64,000 nt of DNA from Collinsella aerofaciens (GTDB taxonomy: Bacteria; Actinomycetota; Coriobacteriia; Coriobacteriales; Coriobacteriaceae). Position numbers and translations under genes: made by a program. Below, one piece after another: positions 26,015 to 34,125 of this stretch; position 1 is the stretch's first letter, and each line of letters opens with the position of its first letter. The stretch is from the NCBI RefSeq assembly GCF_015558785.1, contig NZ_JADMOP010000001.1, forward strand, positions 124,001 to 188,000, in the 5' to 3' direction. Below the pieces are notes generated by a model. The model made no database searches, was not told the DNA's origin, and was given only the letters and a program-made list of their open reading frames with translations.

Positions 26015-27292
26015 TTGTTTGAATGTGAACTGCCGTTTGACCACAAGACGTTGCATCTGGAGCTCGAGGATAAGAACTTCGCGGGTGTGATGGAAGGTCA
26101 TCAAAACGAGTTTAAGACTACAAAATCACAGGAAGAGCTGGTAGAGGAGTCACTTGCCAACCCTTATGGCTCGCCTTCGCTCGAGGAGCTTTGTGCTGGC
26201 AAGAAGGATATTGTCATCATTAGCTCCGATCATACGCGCCCTGTTCCCTCGCGTGTGACGATGCCTATTCTGCTGCATCACATCCATTCCGCTGCGCCCG
26301 AGGCTCGAGTGCGTATTTTGGTTGCTACGGGTATGCATCGTCCTTCGACGCACGAGGAGCTCGTCAACAAGTACGGCGAGGAGATCGTTGCCAACGAGGA
26401 AATCGTTATGCACGTCGCGACTGACGACAGCATGATGAAAAAGATCGGCACCCTGCCTTCCGGTGGCGAGTGCATCATCAACAAGATTGCCGCCGATTGC
26501 GATCTGCTGCTTGCCGAGGGCTTTATTGAGCCGCACTTCTTTGCCGGTTTCTCTGGTAGCCGCAAGTCCGTCCTGCCTGGCATCGCCAGCTACAAGACCA
26601 TCATGTACAACCACAACGGTCAGTTTGTGAATGATTCCCACTCGCGTGCCGGCAACCTGTGCCACAACCACGTAAGCGAGGACATGTTTGCTGCCGCCGA
26701 GATGGCTCACCTTGCCTTTGTGCTTAACGTGGTGCTCAACGGCAAGCACGAGGTCATCGGCTCCTTTGCCGGCGACATTCACAAGGCGCACGAGGCTGGC
26801 TGCGAGTTCGTCAAGAGCCTTGCCGGCGTTGAGCCCGTTGAGTGCGAGATTGCCATCACCACCAACGGCGGCTACCCGCTCGACCAGAACATCTACCAGG
26901 CCGTGAAGGGCATGTGCTCTGCCGAGGCTACGCTTCCCGAGGGCGGTGTGATCATCGACGTCGCCGGCTGTGCCGACGGTCACGGTGGCGAGGGCTTCTA
27001 TCACAACATCGCCGACAATGATCCGGCAGAGTTTGAGCGGGCCTGCATCGACCGTCCTAAGGACGAGACCCTGCCCGACCAGTGGACGAGCCAGATCTTT
27101 GCCCGCATCCTGGCACATCACCCTGTGATCATGGTCACCGATCTGTGCGATCACCAGATGATCAAGGATATGCACATGACGCCGGTCAACACCCTCGAGG
27201 AGGCGCTCAAGCTCGCCTTTGAGATGAAGGGTGCCGATGCCAAGGTGGCCGTCATTCCCGATGGCCTGGGCGTTGTTGTCGCTCAGCACTAG
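26015..27292 (+). CDS. larA: Nickel-pincer lactate racemase
   Basis: A 425-residue LarA-family protein, the cytoplasmic enzyme that interconverts D- and L-lactate (or a related 2-hydroxyacid) using the nickel-pincer nucleotide. Recognisable segments are SSDHTRPVPSRV, ATGMHRPSTHEE with a conserved His, and EPHFFAGFSGSRKSVLPG carrying the His and Lys that hold the cofactor. I chose the TTG at 26015 because AAGGAAGAGG lies upstream and the length then matches the family. An aquaporin-like channel follows 49 bases downstream, and larB/larC are transcribed divergently nearby. LarA has several paralogous substrate classes, so lactate itself is the likely but unproven substrate. Confidence 0.88.
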   Translation: MFECELPFDHKTLHLELEDKNFAGVMEGHQNEFKTTKSQEELVEESLANPYGSPSLEELCAGKKDIVIISSDHTRPVPSRVTMPILLHHIHSAAPEARVRILVATGMHRPSTHEELVNKYGEEIVANEEIVMHVATDDSMMKKIGTLPSGGECIINKIAADCDLLLAEGFIEPHFFAGFSGSRKSVLPGIASYKTIMYNHNGQFVNDSHSRAGNLCHNHVSEDMFAAAEMAHLAFVLNVVLNGKHEVIGSFAGDIHKAHEAGCEFVKSLAGVEPVECEIAITTNGGYPLDQNIYQAVKGMCSAEATLPEGGVIIDVAGCADGHGGEGFYHNIADNDPAEFERACIDRPKDETLPDQWTSQIFARILAHHPVIMVTDLCDHQMIKDMHMTPVNTLEEALKLAFEMKGADAKVAVIPDGLGVVVAQH

Positions 27293-27341
27293 TGCGCGGC
27301 TCAAACGAATCGTTTATAACCGACAAGAAAGATAAGGTTTT

Positions 27342-28073
27342 ATGCTTACCAAACTCCTCTGCGAATTCGGCGCAACGGCCCTCATGATCATCTTTGGCGT
27401 GGGCGTGCACTGCGATACCGTGCTTAAGGGCACCAAGTATCAGGGCTCCGGCCACATGTTTGCCATCACCACCTGGTCTTTTGGCATCTCGGTCTGCCTG
27501 TTTGTCTTTGGCGGCGCCGTGTGCATGAACCCCGCCATGGTGCTTGCCCAGTGCATCGTAGGCCTGGTGCCGTGGAGCAGCTGCATCCCCTTCATGATTG
27601 CCGATATGCTCGGCGGCTTTGTGGGCGCCGTAATCGCTTGGCTTATGTATGCCGATGAGTTCAAGGCTTCCGAGGGCGTCGTCGACCCTATTGCCCAGCG
27701 CAACATCTTCTCGACCAACCCTACTACCGAGGGCACGAACTATGCCCGCAACTTCTTCTGCGAGGCTATCTGCACCTTCGTGTTCATCAGCGCCATCCTT
27801 GCTGCCGCTAGCCGCGCTGGCGAGAACGTTCTGATGCTCGCCATCTGCGTCGGACTGATCGTTTGGGCCGTTGGCATGGGCATGGGCGGCATCACCGGCT
27901 TCGCCATGAACCAGGCTCGTGACCTTGGTCCTCGCATGGCCTATCAGGTGCTGCCGATCAAGAACAAGGCTGACAACAACTGGAAGTACGGCCTGCTCGT
28001 TCCTGGCATCGCGCCGTTTGTCGGTGCCGCTCTGGCCGCGCTGTTTGTGCATGGTTTCTTGGGCATGTTCTAG
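27342..28073 (+). CDS. larD: Aquaglyceroporin-family channel, LarD-like lactate channel
   Basis: A 243-residue MIP-family protein with six membrane helices. The first half-helix motif is NPA (VCMNPAMVLAQ). The second is altered to NQA in FAMNQARDLGPRM, with the conserved Arg retained. In Lactobacillus plantarum the lar operon contains a GlpF-like channel, LarD, that passes lactic acid. The position right after larA supports the same role. A nested hairpin element follows 21 bases after the stop. Confidence 0.82.
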   Translation: MLTKLLCEFGATALMIIFGVGVHCDTVLKGTKYQGSGHMFAITTWSFGISVCLFVFGGAVCMNPAMVLAQCIVGLVPWSSCIPFMIADMLGGFVGAVIAWLMYADEFKASEGVVDPIAQRNIFSTNPTTEGTNYARNFFCEAICTFVFISAILAAASRAGENVLMLAICVGLIVWAVGMGMGGITGFAMNQARDLGPRMAYQVLPIKNKADNNWKYGLLVPGIAPFVGAALAALFVHGFLGMF

Positions 28074-28094
28074 TCTGAGGCTACATAGTTGTCC

Positions 28095-28219
28095 GCTGGC
28101 CGCATGGGGTAACTTCCCAGCGCGTCCTCGGACATGCAAAAAGGCTCGCTGCGCACTTCGTGCGGCGAGCCTTTTTGCGTCCTGCGGAATGCGCTGGGAA
28201 GTTACCCCATGCGGCCAGC
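28095..28219. repeat. Nested hairpin element, copy 2 (29-bp perfect outer stem)
   Basis: The arms 28095-28123 and 28191-28219 pair perfectly over 29 bp. The enclosed core begins GTCCTCGGACATGCAA and ends TTGCGTCCTGCGGA, as in copy 1. The inner stem differs from copy 1 by compensating changes (AAAAAGGCTCGC with GCGAGCCTTTTT). It lies between larD and the convergent tetR gene. The remaining gap 28220-28381 shows no gene or clear signal. Confidence 0.75.
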
Positions 28220-28381
28220 TGCGGGGTCTTTGCTGCGCTCGAGCAAGCAGCCCAACATATAAATCTGAATTTGGATTTGGATGGGAGGGGCTTGTTGCTG
28301 TTGAGGGCGGTGAAGCGCGAGTGACACTTTGGGATGCGTGGCGCCCTGGGTTGGGGCGATGCTTTGGGATGATGTTCTTAC

Positions 28382-28921
28382 TTAGTTGAAGAGGGGTTTT
28401 ATGGCTGATAAGTAGTCTTTGGCTACGTCGGCTTTGTCTGCTTGGAAGTTGTGCCAGGCCCACCATTGGACGGTGGCTACGAAGCTTGAGGCTATGTGGT
28501 GTAGTAAGAAGCTGCGGTCCATGGTGCCAGCGGGGCCTGCGGGGTCGACGGGGACGGTTTCGGCTGCTCGTGACATGATGGTCTTGCGGAGGCAGTCGGC
28601 GAAGACGCGTGAGCCGGCGCCGGCTACCAGTGCCCGTACGCCCTGACGGCGTTCCCAGAGGTTGTTGAGGATATGCTCGACCTGTACGAGTGGGTCGTCG
28701 AGCGGTATGCCATCGTCGTCGAGGGCGTGGGTGCAGATGTCGCTCACGAGCTGGGACAGTAGGTCGTCTTTGCTCTTAAAGAGACCGTAGAATGTCGCGC
28801 GGCCTACGTGAGCGCGAGCGATGATGTCGCCGACGGTGATCTTGCCGTAGTCCTCTTCGCGCAGCAGCTCGGAGAACGCCGCAACGATGGCAGCACGGCT
28901 TTTTGCCTTGCGGGCATCCAT
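28382..28921 (-). CDS. TetR/AcrR-family transcriptional regulator
   Basis: A 179-residue regulator. The N-terminal helix-turn-helix is visible in ITVGDIIARAHVGRATFYG, followed by the family's FKSKDDLL segment. The C-terminal helical domain would bind an effector. The ATG at 28921 lies 2 bases after the larC stop, so it is the third gene of a larB-larC-tetR operon. A long N-terminal extension in the same frame overlaps larC and is not real. It is a candidate regulator of the lar genes, with the palindrome at 30680-30711 a possible target. In L. plantarum the regulator LarR is a Crp/Fnr-type protein, so control here would differ. Confidence 0.85.
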   Translation of the reverse strand: MDARKAKSRAAIVAAFSELLREEDYGKITVGDIIARAHVGRATFYGLFKSKDDLLSQLVSDICTHALDDDGIPLDDPLVQVEHILNNLWERRQGVRALVAGAGSRVFADCLRKTIMSRAAETVPVDPAGPAGTMDRSFLLHHIASSFVATVQWWAWHNFQADKADVAKDYLSAIKPLFN

Positions 28922-28923
28922 GG

Positions 28924-29841
28924 CTATGCGTCCGCGTGAACGAGCAGGCAGCGGAGCGTACCGGTGCAACCCTCGTAGGGGCGCTTGCCGGCGCCGTAGC
29001 CGACGGCTTCGATGCGGTAGCGTGAGGGCAGTTGGTCGGACGTACGCAGTGCGGTGACGATGGCGGCGCCCGTGGGCGTCACGAGCTCGCCGGCGACCGG
29101 TGTAGGCGTGAGGGCGATATTGCCCGCCTGGCACAGGTTGACGACAGCGGGGACGGGAATGGGCATGAGACCATGGGCGCAGCGGATGGTTCCGTGGCCC
29201 TCGGAGAGCGACTCGACCACGATGTCCTCAATACCCAGGTCGTCGAGGCAGATGGCGACAGAGCAGACGTCGACGATGGAGTCGACGGCGCCCACCTCGT
29301 GAAACATGACGGTGTCGGGCGTTTTGCCGTGAGCCTTGGCCTCGGCAGCAGCGAGTACGGAAAAAATGGCGAGGGCGCGACGCTTGGCGCCATCGCTTAG
29401 CTGCGAGCCATCGATGATGGCGGTGACGTCCGCCAAAGAACGGTGGTGATGGTGGTGGGCGTGATGATGGCCCTCGTGGTCATGGCCGTTGCTGTGGGCC
29501 TCATGGTCATGCTCATGGCAGTGCTCGTGCTCGCCATGATCATGATGGTGGTGCTCATGCTCGTGCGTGTGCTCGGCAGCTGCTTCGTTGCCGTAGAGCC
29601 AGGCCATCTCGTGGTCGTGGTTCTCGAGCTCCTCTGCCAGCTGGACGTCGAAATCGCAGGCGTCGATGCCATGCTTGTTTACGCGTGTAACGGCAATCTC
29701 AAAGCCGTCGACCGGCAGCGTGGCGAGCTGTTCGCGCAGGTGCTCCTCGCTGGCGCCCAGGTCGAGCAGAGCCGCGACGGTCATATCGCCGCTGATGCCC
29801 GAGGTTCCGTCGATGATAAGCGTGTGCTGATGGTTGGACAT
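28924..29841 (-). CDS. larC: LarC nickel insertion protein, N-terminal (LarC1) part only
   Basis: A 305-residue protein matching the first domain of LarC, which inserts nickel into the pincer cofactor of LarA. It starts TLIIDGTSGISGDM. Residues about 75-130 are extremely His-rich (blocks such as HEHEHHHHDHGEHEH), a likely nickel store. It ends soon after the LarC1 motif VGYGAGKRPYEG. Complete LarC proteins continue into a LarC2 domain that binds CTP; in L. plantarum the two parts are joined by a programmed frameshift. Here the stop is followed after 2 bases by the tetR start and no LarC2-like sequence is seen. Confidence 0.87.
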   Translation of the reverse strand: MSNHQHTLIIDGTSGISGDMTVAALLDLGASEEHLREQLATLPVDGFEIAVTRVNKHGIDACDFDVQLAEELENHDHEMAWLYGNEAAAEHTHEHEHHHHDHGEHEHCHEHDHEAHSNGHDHEGHHHAHHHHHRSLADVTAIIDGSQLSDGAKRRALAIFSVLAAAEAKAHGKTPDTVMFHEVGAVDSIVDVCSVAICLDDLGIEDIVVESLSEGHGTIRCAHGLMPIPVPAVVNLCQAGNIALTPTPVAGELVTPTGAAIVTALRTSDQLPSRYRIEAVGYGAGKRPYEGCTGTLRCLLVHADA

Positions 29842-29851
29842 GGAATGCTCC

Positions 29852-30634
29852 TTATCGGGCGCGGGATGTGCCGGCGCTCAGATGATTGATAAGACTTGCC
29901 TGGTAGGCGGCACCAAAGCCGTTGTCGATATTGACGACCGAAACGCCGCTGGCACAGGAGTTGAGCATGGCGAGCAGCGCGGCTACGCCACCAAAGCTTG
30001 CGCCGTAGCCCACGCTGGTGGGAACGGCGATGACCGGACAGCTCACCAGGCCGCCGATAACGCTCGCCAACGCGCCCTCCATGCCGGCGACGGCAATGAT
30101 CACCTGCGCCTGTGCAAGTTCCTCGGCATGCGCGAGCAGGCGGTGCAGGCCGGCGACACCCACGTCGTAGAGGAGGTCGACCTCGTTGCCATAGAATTCG
30201 GCCGTCAACGCGGCTTCCTCGGCGACGGGCAAGTCGCTCGTGCCGGCGCAGGCGACGACGATGCGTCCGTTGCCGGTAGGGGAGGGCTTGCCGCCCACGA
30301 GGGCGAGCTGTGCGTTCGGGACATATCCCAGGTCAATGCCGTTGCCGAGAAGCTCAGCGGTGCGCGCGGCTTTTTCGGCATCCAGGCGCGTGACCAGGAT
30401 GCGCTCCTGGCCGGCATCGCGCAGTGCTTCGATAATGGCGGCAATCTGCTCGGCGGTTTTACCGGCACCGTAGACAACCTCGCCGGCTCCCTGGCGCACT
30501 CCGCGCGAAAGATCGAGCTGCGCAAAGCCCAGATCGGCGGTCGGAGCCGTCTGGATGCGCGTAAGGGCGACTGCCGGGGTGACTGATCCGCCGGCAACAT
30601 CGCTCAGCAACTGCTCAAGATCTCGCTTATCCAT
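29852..30634 (-). CDS. larB: LarB, pyridinium-3,5-bisdicarboxylic acid synthase
   Basis: A 260-residue protein of the LarB family, which carboxylates and hydrolyses nicotinic acid adenine dinucleotide in the first step of nickel-pincer cofactor synthesis. The C-terminal half is a PurE/AIRC-like domain, recognisable in VACAGTSDLPVAEEA, VGVAGLHRLL and PTSVGYGASFGG. The ATG at 30634 follows AAGGGA. larC begins 10 bases downstream. The sulfur-transfer enzyme LarE, needed to finish the cofactor, is not in this window. Confidence 0.92.
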   Translation of the reverse strand: MDKRDLEQLLSDVAGGSVTPAVALTRIQTAPTADLGFAQLDLSRGVRQGAGEVVYGAGKTAEQIAAIIEALRDAGQERILVTRLDAEKAARTAELLGNGIDLGYVPNAQLALVGGKPSPTGNGRIVVACAGTSDLPVAEEAALTAEFYGNEVDLLYDVGVAGLHRLLAHAEELAQAQVIIAVAGMEGALASVIGGLVSCPVIAVPTSVGYGASFGGVAALLAMLNSCASGVSVVNIDNGFGAAYQASLINHLSAGTSRAR

Positions 30635-30679
30635 ATATGTTCCCTTCGACGGCGCAAAGTCTAGCACTCAAAAGGTATT

Positions 30680-30711
30680 TTTCCGAACACTAAGACAAAA
30701 TTGTTCGGAAA
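30680..30711. promoter_or_regulatory. Palindromic operator upstream of larB
   Basis: TTTCCGAACA (30680-30689) and TGTTCGGAAA (30702-30711) form a perfect 10-bp inverted pair with a 12-base spacer, 46 bases before the larB start. The position in the promoter region suggests a repressor or activator site for larB-larC-tetR. The binding protein is unknown. Confidence 0.6.
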
Positions 30712-30748
30712 CTATAGGACAGACTGATTTAATTGTTAGACAGATCGG

Positions 30749-31384
30749 CTAGTCGCGCAGGATGATGTCCATGGCGAGCATCAGGTTGCGCTCGTCGATG
30801 GCAAACGGGGCGGCTTCGCGCGTCTTGGGCTTGGCGCAAAACGCGATGCCCGTGCCCGCGGCCTGAATCATGGGGATGTCGTTGGCGCCGTCGCCGATCG
30901 CGACGGTATTGGCCATATCGACACCGCACTCAACCGCCCAATCCAGCAGCTGGATGAGCTTGGACTCCTTGGTCACAATGTCTGCCGCCAGCTTGCCGGT
31001 GAGCTTGCCGTTCACGACCTCCAGGCGGTTAGCGAGGCAAAAGTCGATACCCGCGGCAGCCACGATCTTGTCGGCGACCTCGTGGAAACCGCCGCTTACT
31101 ACGCCGACCTTCCAGCCCTTGCTGTGCGCCGAGCGCACAAGCTCCAGCGCGCCGGGGGTAAACGTCACGCGCGCAAAGGTGCGTTCGAACACGCTCTCGT
31201 CAAGGCCGGCAAGCAGCCTTACGCGCTCCTCGAGTGCCTGCTTAAAGTCGAGCTCGCCGCGCATGGCGCGTTCGGTGATCTGTGCAACTTGCTCGCCTAC
31301 GCCGGCCTCCTCGCCCAACAGGTCGATGACCTCCTGGTTGATGAGCGTGGAGTCGATATCCATAACGATGAGGCGTGCAGTCAT
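30749..31384 (-). CDS. serB: Phosphoserine phosphatase
   Basis: A 211-residue HAD-superfamily phosphatase that makes L-serine from phosphoserine in the cytoplasm. Motif I is DIDSTLI with the nucleophile Asp, motif II is VVSGGFHEVA, and motif III ends in AIGDGANDIPMI with metal-binding Asp residues. The cap segment with RVRLLAGL matches SerB. It lacks the N-terminal ACT-like domain of some SerB proteins. It is transcribed on the minus strand upstream of larB, with the lar operator in between, and appears to be an independent unit. Confidence 0.92.
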   Translation of the reverse strand: MTARLIVMDIDSTLINQEVIDLLGEEAGVGEQVAQITERAMRGELDFKQALEERVRLLAGLDESVFERTFARVTFTPGALELVRSAHSKGWKVGVVSGGFHEVADKIVAAAGIDFCLANRLEVVNGKLTGKLAADIVTKESKLIQLLDWAVECGVDMANTVAIGDGANDIPMIQAAGTGIAFCAKPKTREAAPFAIDERNLMLAMDIILRD

Positions 31385-31640
31385 GGCGGGCCTTTCCTAG
31401 TGCAGTTGTATTGGGGCACATTGTCGCACGCGGCGCGCCTGGGCGACGGCCAGGCCGCGTCAATTGTTTCGTCTCCGTCAAGTCTTTGGGCAAGAGCTAC
31501 TTTTTCGCGGCACATCGACGCGGGTGCGATAAGATAGAACGCCATGTCCGGCTGCGCGGTTTACGCAGGCTGGGCAAATCTGTACGACGCCGCCCGGAAC
31601 GACACGGGGCGGCACAGATCCATAAAGGAGGATCACTGGT

Positions 31641-33428
31641 ATGAGCCAGACCCGTCCCATCGACGAGCATTCCATGCACACCCGTACCTGCGGCGAGCTT
31701 CGCTTCGAGAACGTGGGCGAAGAGGTCACCCTCACCGGTTGGGTGAGCCGTCGCCGCGACCACGGCGGCCTTATTTTCTGCGACCTTCGCGACCGCGAGG
31801 GCATCACGCAGCTCACCTTCGACCCCGAGCACTCCGATGGCGATGCCTTTAAGATCGCCGAGACCATGCGTCCCGAGTGGCCCATCAAGATCCACGGCGT
31901 CGTGCGCGCTCGTGGCGAGGAGACCACCAACACCAAGCTCGCGACCGGCGAGATCGAGGTCCTGACCGACCACGCTGAGGTGCTCAACACGTCTGTCACC
32001 CCGCCTTTCCAGATCGAGGACGGCATCGAGACCAGCGAGGACACCCGTCTGCGCTATCGCTATCTGGACCTTCGCCGTCCCGAGATGATGGCCAACCTCA
32101 AGCTGCGCTCCGACTTCACCTTTGCCATTCGCGAGGCGCTGCACAACCGTGAGTTCATGGAGGTCGAGACGCCCTCCCTGTTTAAGTCCACGCCCGAGGG
32201 CGCTCGCGACTTCATCGTTCCCAGCCGTATCCAGCCGGGTAACTTCTACGCCCTGCCGCAGTCCCCGCAGCTCCTGAAGCAGCTGCTTATGGTCGGTGGC
32301 GTCGAGCGCTACTACCAAGTTGCCAAGTGCTTCCGCGACGAGGACCTGCGTGCCGACCGTCAGCCCGAGTTCACCCAGGTCGATATCGAGATGTCCTTCG
32401 TGGACCAGAACGATGTCATGAGCGCGCTCGAAGAAGTCCTGTCCGATGCCTTCGGCCGCATGGGTGTCGAGATGCCCACGCCGCTGCGTCGCATGAACTA
32501 CTGGGAGGCCATGGACACCTATGGCTCCGACAAGCCCGATACCCGCTATGGCATGCACCTGGTCGACCTGACCGACATCTTTGCCAACTCCAAGTTCAAG
32601 GTCTTTGCGACTGCCGCGAACGAGGAGGGCTCTGTCGTCAAGGCCATCAACGCCAAGGGCGCCGGTGCCTGGGCACGTGCCAAGATCGATAAGCTCGCCG
32701 GCGTGGCCTCTACGTTTGGCGCCAAGGGTTTGGCCTGGATCGCTTTCCGTGAGGACGGCTCTATCAACAGCCCCATCGTCAAGTTCTTCTCGGACGAGGA
32801 GATGGCGGCTCTGCGCGAGCGCATGGACGTCGAGCCCGGCGACCTTGTGATGTTCGCCGCCGGTCCGCGCCTGCTCTCCGACGAGATCCTGGGCGGCATG
32901 CGCTCCCACATGGCCAACGCGCTCGAGATCAAGCGCGAGGGCCACGACTTCCTGTGGGTCGTCAACTTCCCGCTGTTCCACTGGGATGAGGACCGCAAGG
33001 CTTACGCTGCCGAGCATCAGCCCTTTACCCTGCCGACCGAGACCGACATCGCCAAGATTGAGGCCGATCCGCTGGCAGCCGGTTCTTGCACCTACGACTT
33101 TGTCATGGACGGCTTTGAGGCCGGCGGCGGTGGTATGCGTATCCACAACGCCGAGATGCAGATGTCCATGCTCAAGCTCCTGGGCTTTACCGAGGAGCGC
33201 GCCGAGTCGCAGTTTGGCTTCCTCATGGAGGCTCTCAAGTTTGGTGCGCCCCCGATGGGCGGTTTTGCTCTGGGCCTGGACCGCGTGTGCATGCTGCTCT
33301 CCGGCTCCGACTCCATCCGCGACGTCATGGCGTTCCCCAAGACGGCCAGCGGCTCCGACCTTATGTCGGGCGCCCCGAGTGCCGTTAGTGGCGCCCAGCT
33401 CAAGGACGTCAGCCTGCGCCTGATGTAG
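31641..33428 (+). CDS. aspS: Aspartyl-tRNA synthetase
   Basis: A 595-residue bacterial-type class II synthetase. The N-terminal OB-fold anticodon domain includes GWVSRRRDHGGLIFCDLRD. Motif 2 is CFRDEDLRADRQPEFTQ, a GAD insertion domain spans about residues 290-420, and motif 3 is FALGLDRVCMLL. AAGGAGGATCAC precedes the ATG. It may charge tRNA-Asp only, or tRNA-Asn as well if the genome has GatCAB; the sequence alone does not decide. A strong terminator follows at 33452. Confidence 0.96.
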   Translation: MSQTRPIDEHSMHTRTCGELRFENVGEEVTLTGWVSRRRDHGGLIFCDLRDREGITQLTFDPEHSDGDAFKIAETMRPEWPIKIHGVVRARGEETTNTKLATGEIEVLTDHAEVLNTSVTPPFQIEDGIETSEDTRLRYRYLDLRRPEMMANLKLRSDFTFAIREALHNREFMEVETPSLFKSTPEGARDFIVPSRIQPGNFYALPQSPQLLKQLLMVGGVERYYQVAKCFRDEDLRADRQPEFTQVDIEMSFVDQNDVMSALEEVLSDAFGRMGVEMPTPLRRMNYWEAMDTYGSDKPDTRYGMHLVDLTDIFANSKFKVFATAANEEGSVVKAINAKGAGAWARAKIDKLAGVASTFGAKGLAWIAFREDGSINSPIVKFFSDEEMAALRERMDVEPGDLVMFAAGPRLLSDEILGGMRSHMANALEIKREGHDFLWVVNFPLFHWDEDRKAYAAEHQPFTLPTETDIAKIEADPLAAGSCTYDFVMDGFEAGGGGMRIHNAEMQMSMLKLLGFTEERAESQFGFLMEALKFGAPPMGGFALGLDRVCMLLSGSDSIRDVMAFPKTASGSDLMSGAPSAVSGAQLKDVSLRLM

Positions 33429-33451
33429 GCGAGCGGCTACATATTGCCCGC

Positions 33452-33488
33452 AACGAGGGAAGGACGCGTGCCTTCCCTCGTTTTTTAT
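33452..33488 (+). terminator. Terminator of aspS
   Basis: AACGAGGGAAGG pairs with CCTTCCCTCGTT around ACGCGTG, followed by a T run. Strong rho-independent signal. Confidence 0.9.
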
Positions 33489-33527
33489 GCGCCGAGGTTG
33501 CGAGGGTATAGGTTGACTGGGCGTCGC

Positions 33528-33697
33528 GGAAACTACGACCCGGAATTTGCGTCCAGAACGGGTCGCAGTTTCCCAAACAGGGTCCTTTTGGAAACTGCGA
33601 CCCAGAATCCAGCCAAATAATGGGACGCACTTTCCGGTTGAGCCTTCTGGCGGAAACTGTGTCCCATCATTGACGCTCGAAATGGGATGCGGTTTCC
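33528..33697. repeat. Three tandem hairpins with a 62-bp period
   Basis: Hairpins lie at 33528-33573, 33590-33635 and 33652-33697. Each starts GGAAACT(A/G)(C/T)G(A/T)CCC and ends in a near-complement GGG(A/T)(C/T)GC(A/G)(C/G)TTTCC-type arm. Start positions are exactly 62 bases apart; each unit is a 46-base hairpin plus a 16-base spacer. The units differ from one another, and several differences are compensated in the opposite arm. The array fills most of the 356-bp gap between aspS and the HPr-like gene; no gene lies in it. Confidence 0.75.
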
Positions 33698-33784
33698 GTC
33701 CCACCCTCAACAAGCATCTAACGCTACAATAACTACCACGTGGCTGGGTTTGCCGGCCGAATGTGCGATGCCGCGGGAGGGGAC

Positions 33785-34033
33785 ATGGTCGAGTTTACAA
33801 AGACGATTAAAGATCCGTTGGGACTACATGCCCGCCCGGTTGCGCTGCTCTATGACATCATTGCCAAGCATCGTAGCGACGTGTCAGTCAGCATTGGCGA
33901 TCGCCACACGGATGGCCGCGATGTCATGGGACTCATGGCTCTCTACGGCGAGTGTGGCGAGGACATCATCTTCCGCGTTTCGGGCGTAGATGAGGCTTCC
34001 TGCGTTACGTCGATCAGAAATCTCTCGCTTTAA
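33785..34033 (+). CDS. HPr-family phosphocarrier with Asp at the Ser46 position
   Basis: An 82-residue HPr-like protein of the phosphotransferase system. The active-site His is in GLHARPV. The regulatory Ser46 segment, normally KSIMG, reads RDVMG here, so Asp replaces the serine phosphorylated by HPr kinase in Firmicutes. GGAGGGG precedes the ATG at 33785; longer in-frame starts lack a ribosome site. It stands alone between the hairpin array and a terminator, with no EI or HPrK nearby. It could be the general HPr or a specialised paralogue. Confidence 0.88.
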   Translation: MVEFTKTIKDPLGLHARPVALLYDIIAKHRSDVSVSIGDRHTDGRDVMGLMALYGECGEDIIFRVSGVDEASCVTSIRNLSL

Positions 34034-34041
34034 GCATGACA

Positions 34042-34081
34042 GGGCGTGGTAAAGGATGGTCCTTTGCCGCGCCCTTTTGTT
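34042..34081 (+). terminator. Terminator of the HPr-like gene
   Basis: A 15-bp stem (GGGCGTGGTAAAGGA with TCCTTTGCCGCGCCC, two G-U pairs) and a 3-base loop are followed by TTTTGTTT. Confidence 0.88.
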
Positions 34082-34125
34082 TCGTATGGGAAACTTTTTC
34101 GAAATCTGAATGGGGACCCTTTCCA

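Noticed and set aside
33528-33697. A short CRISPR array
   Set aside because: The conserved parts are two arms of a hairpin with variable loops, units differ from each other, there are only three, and no cas genes are near.
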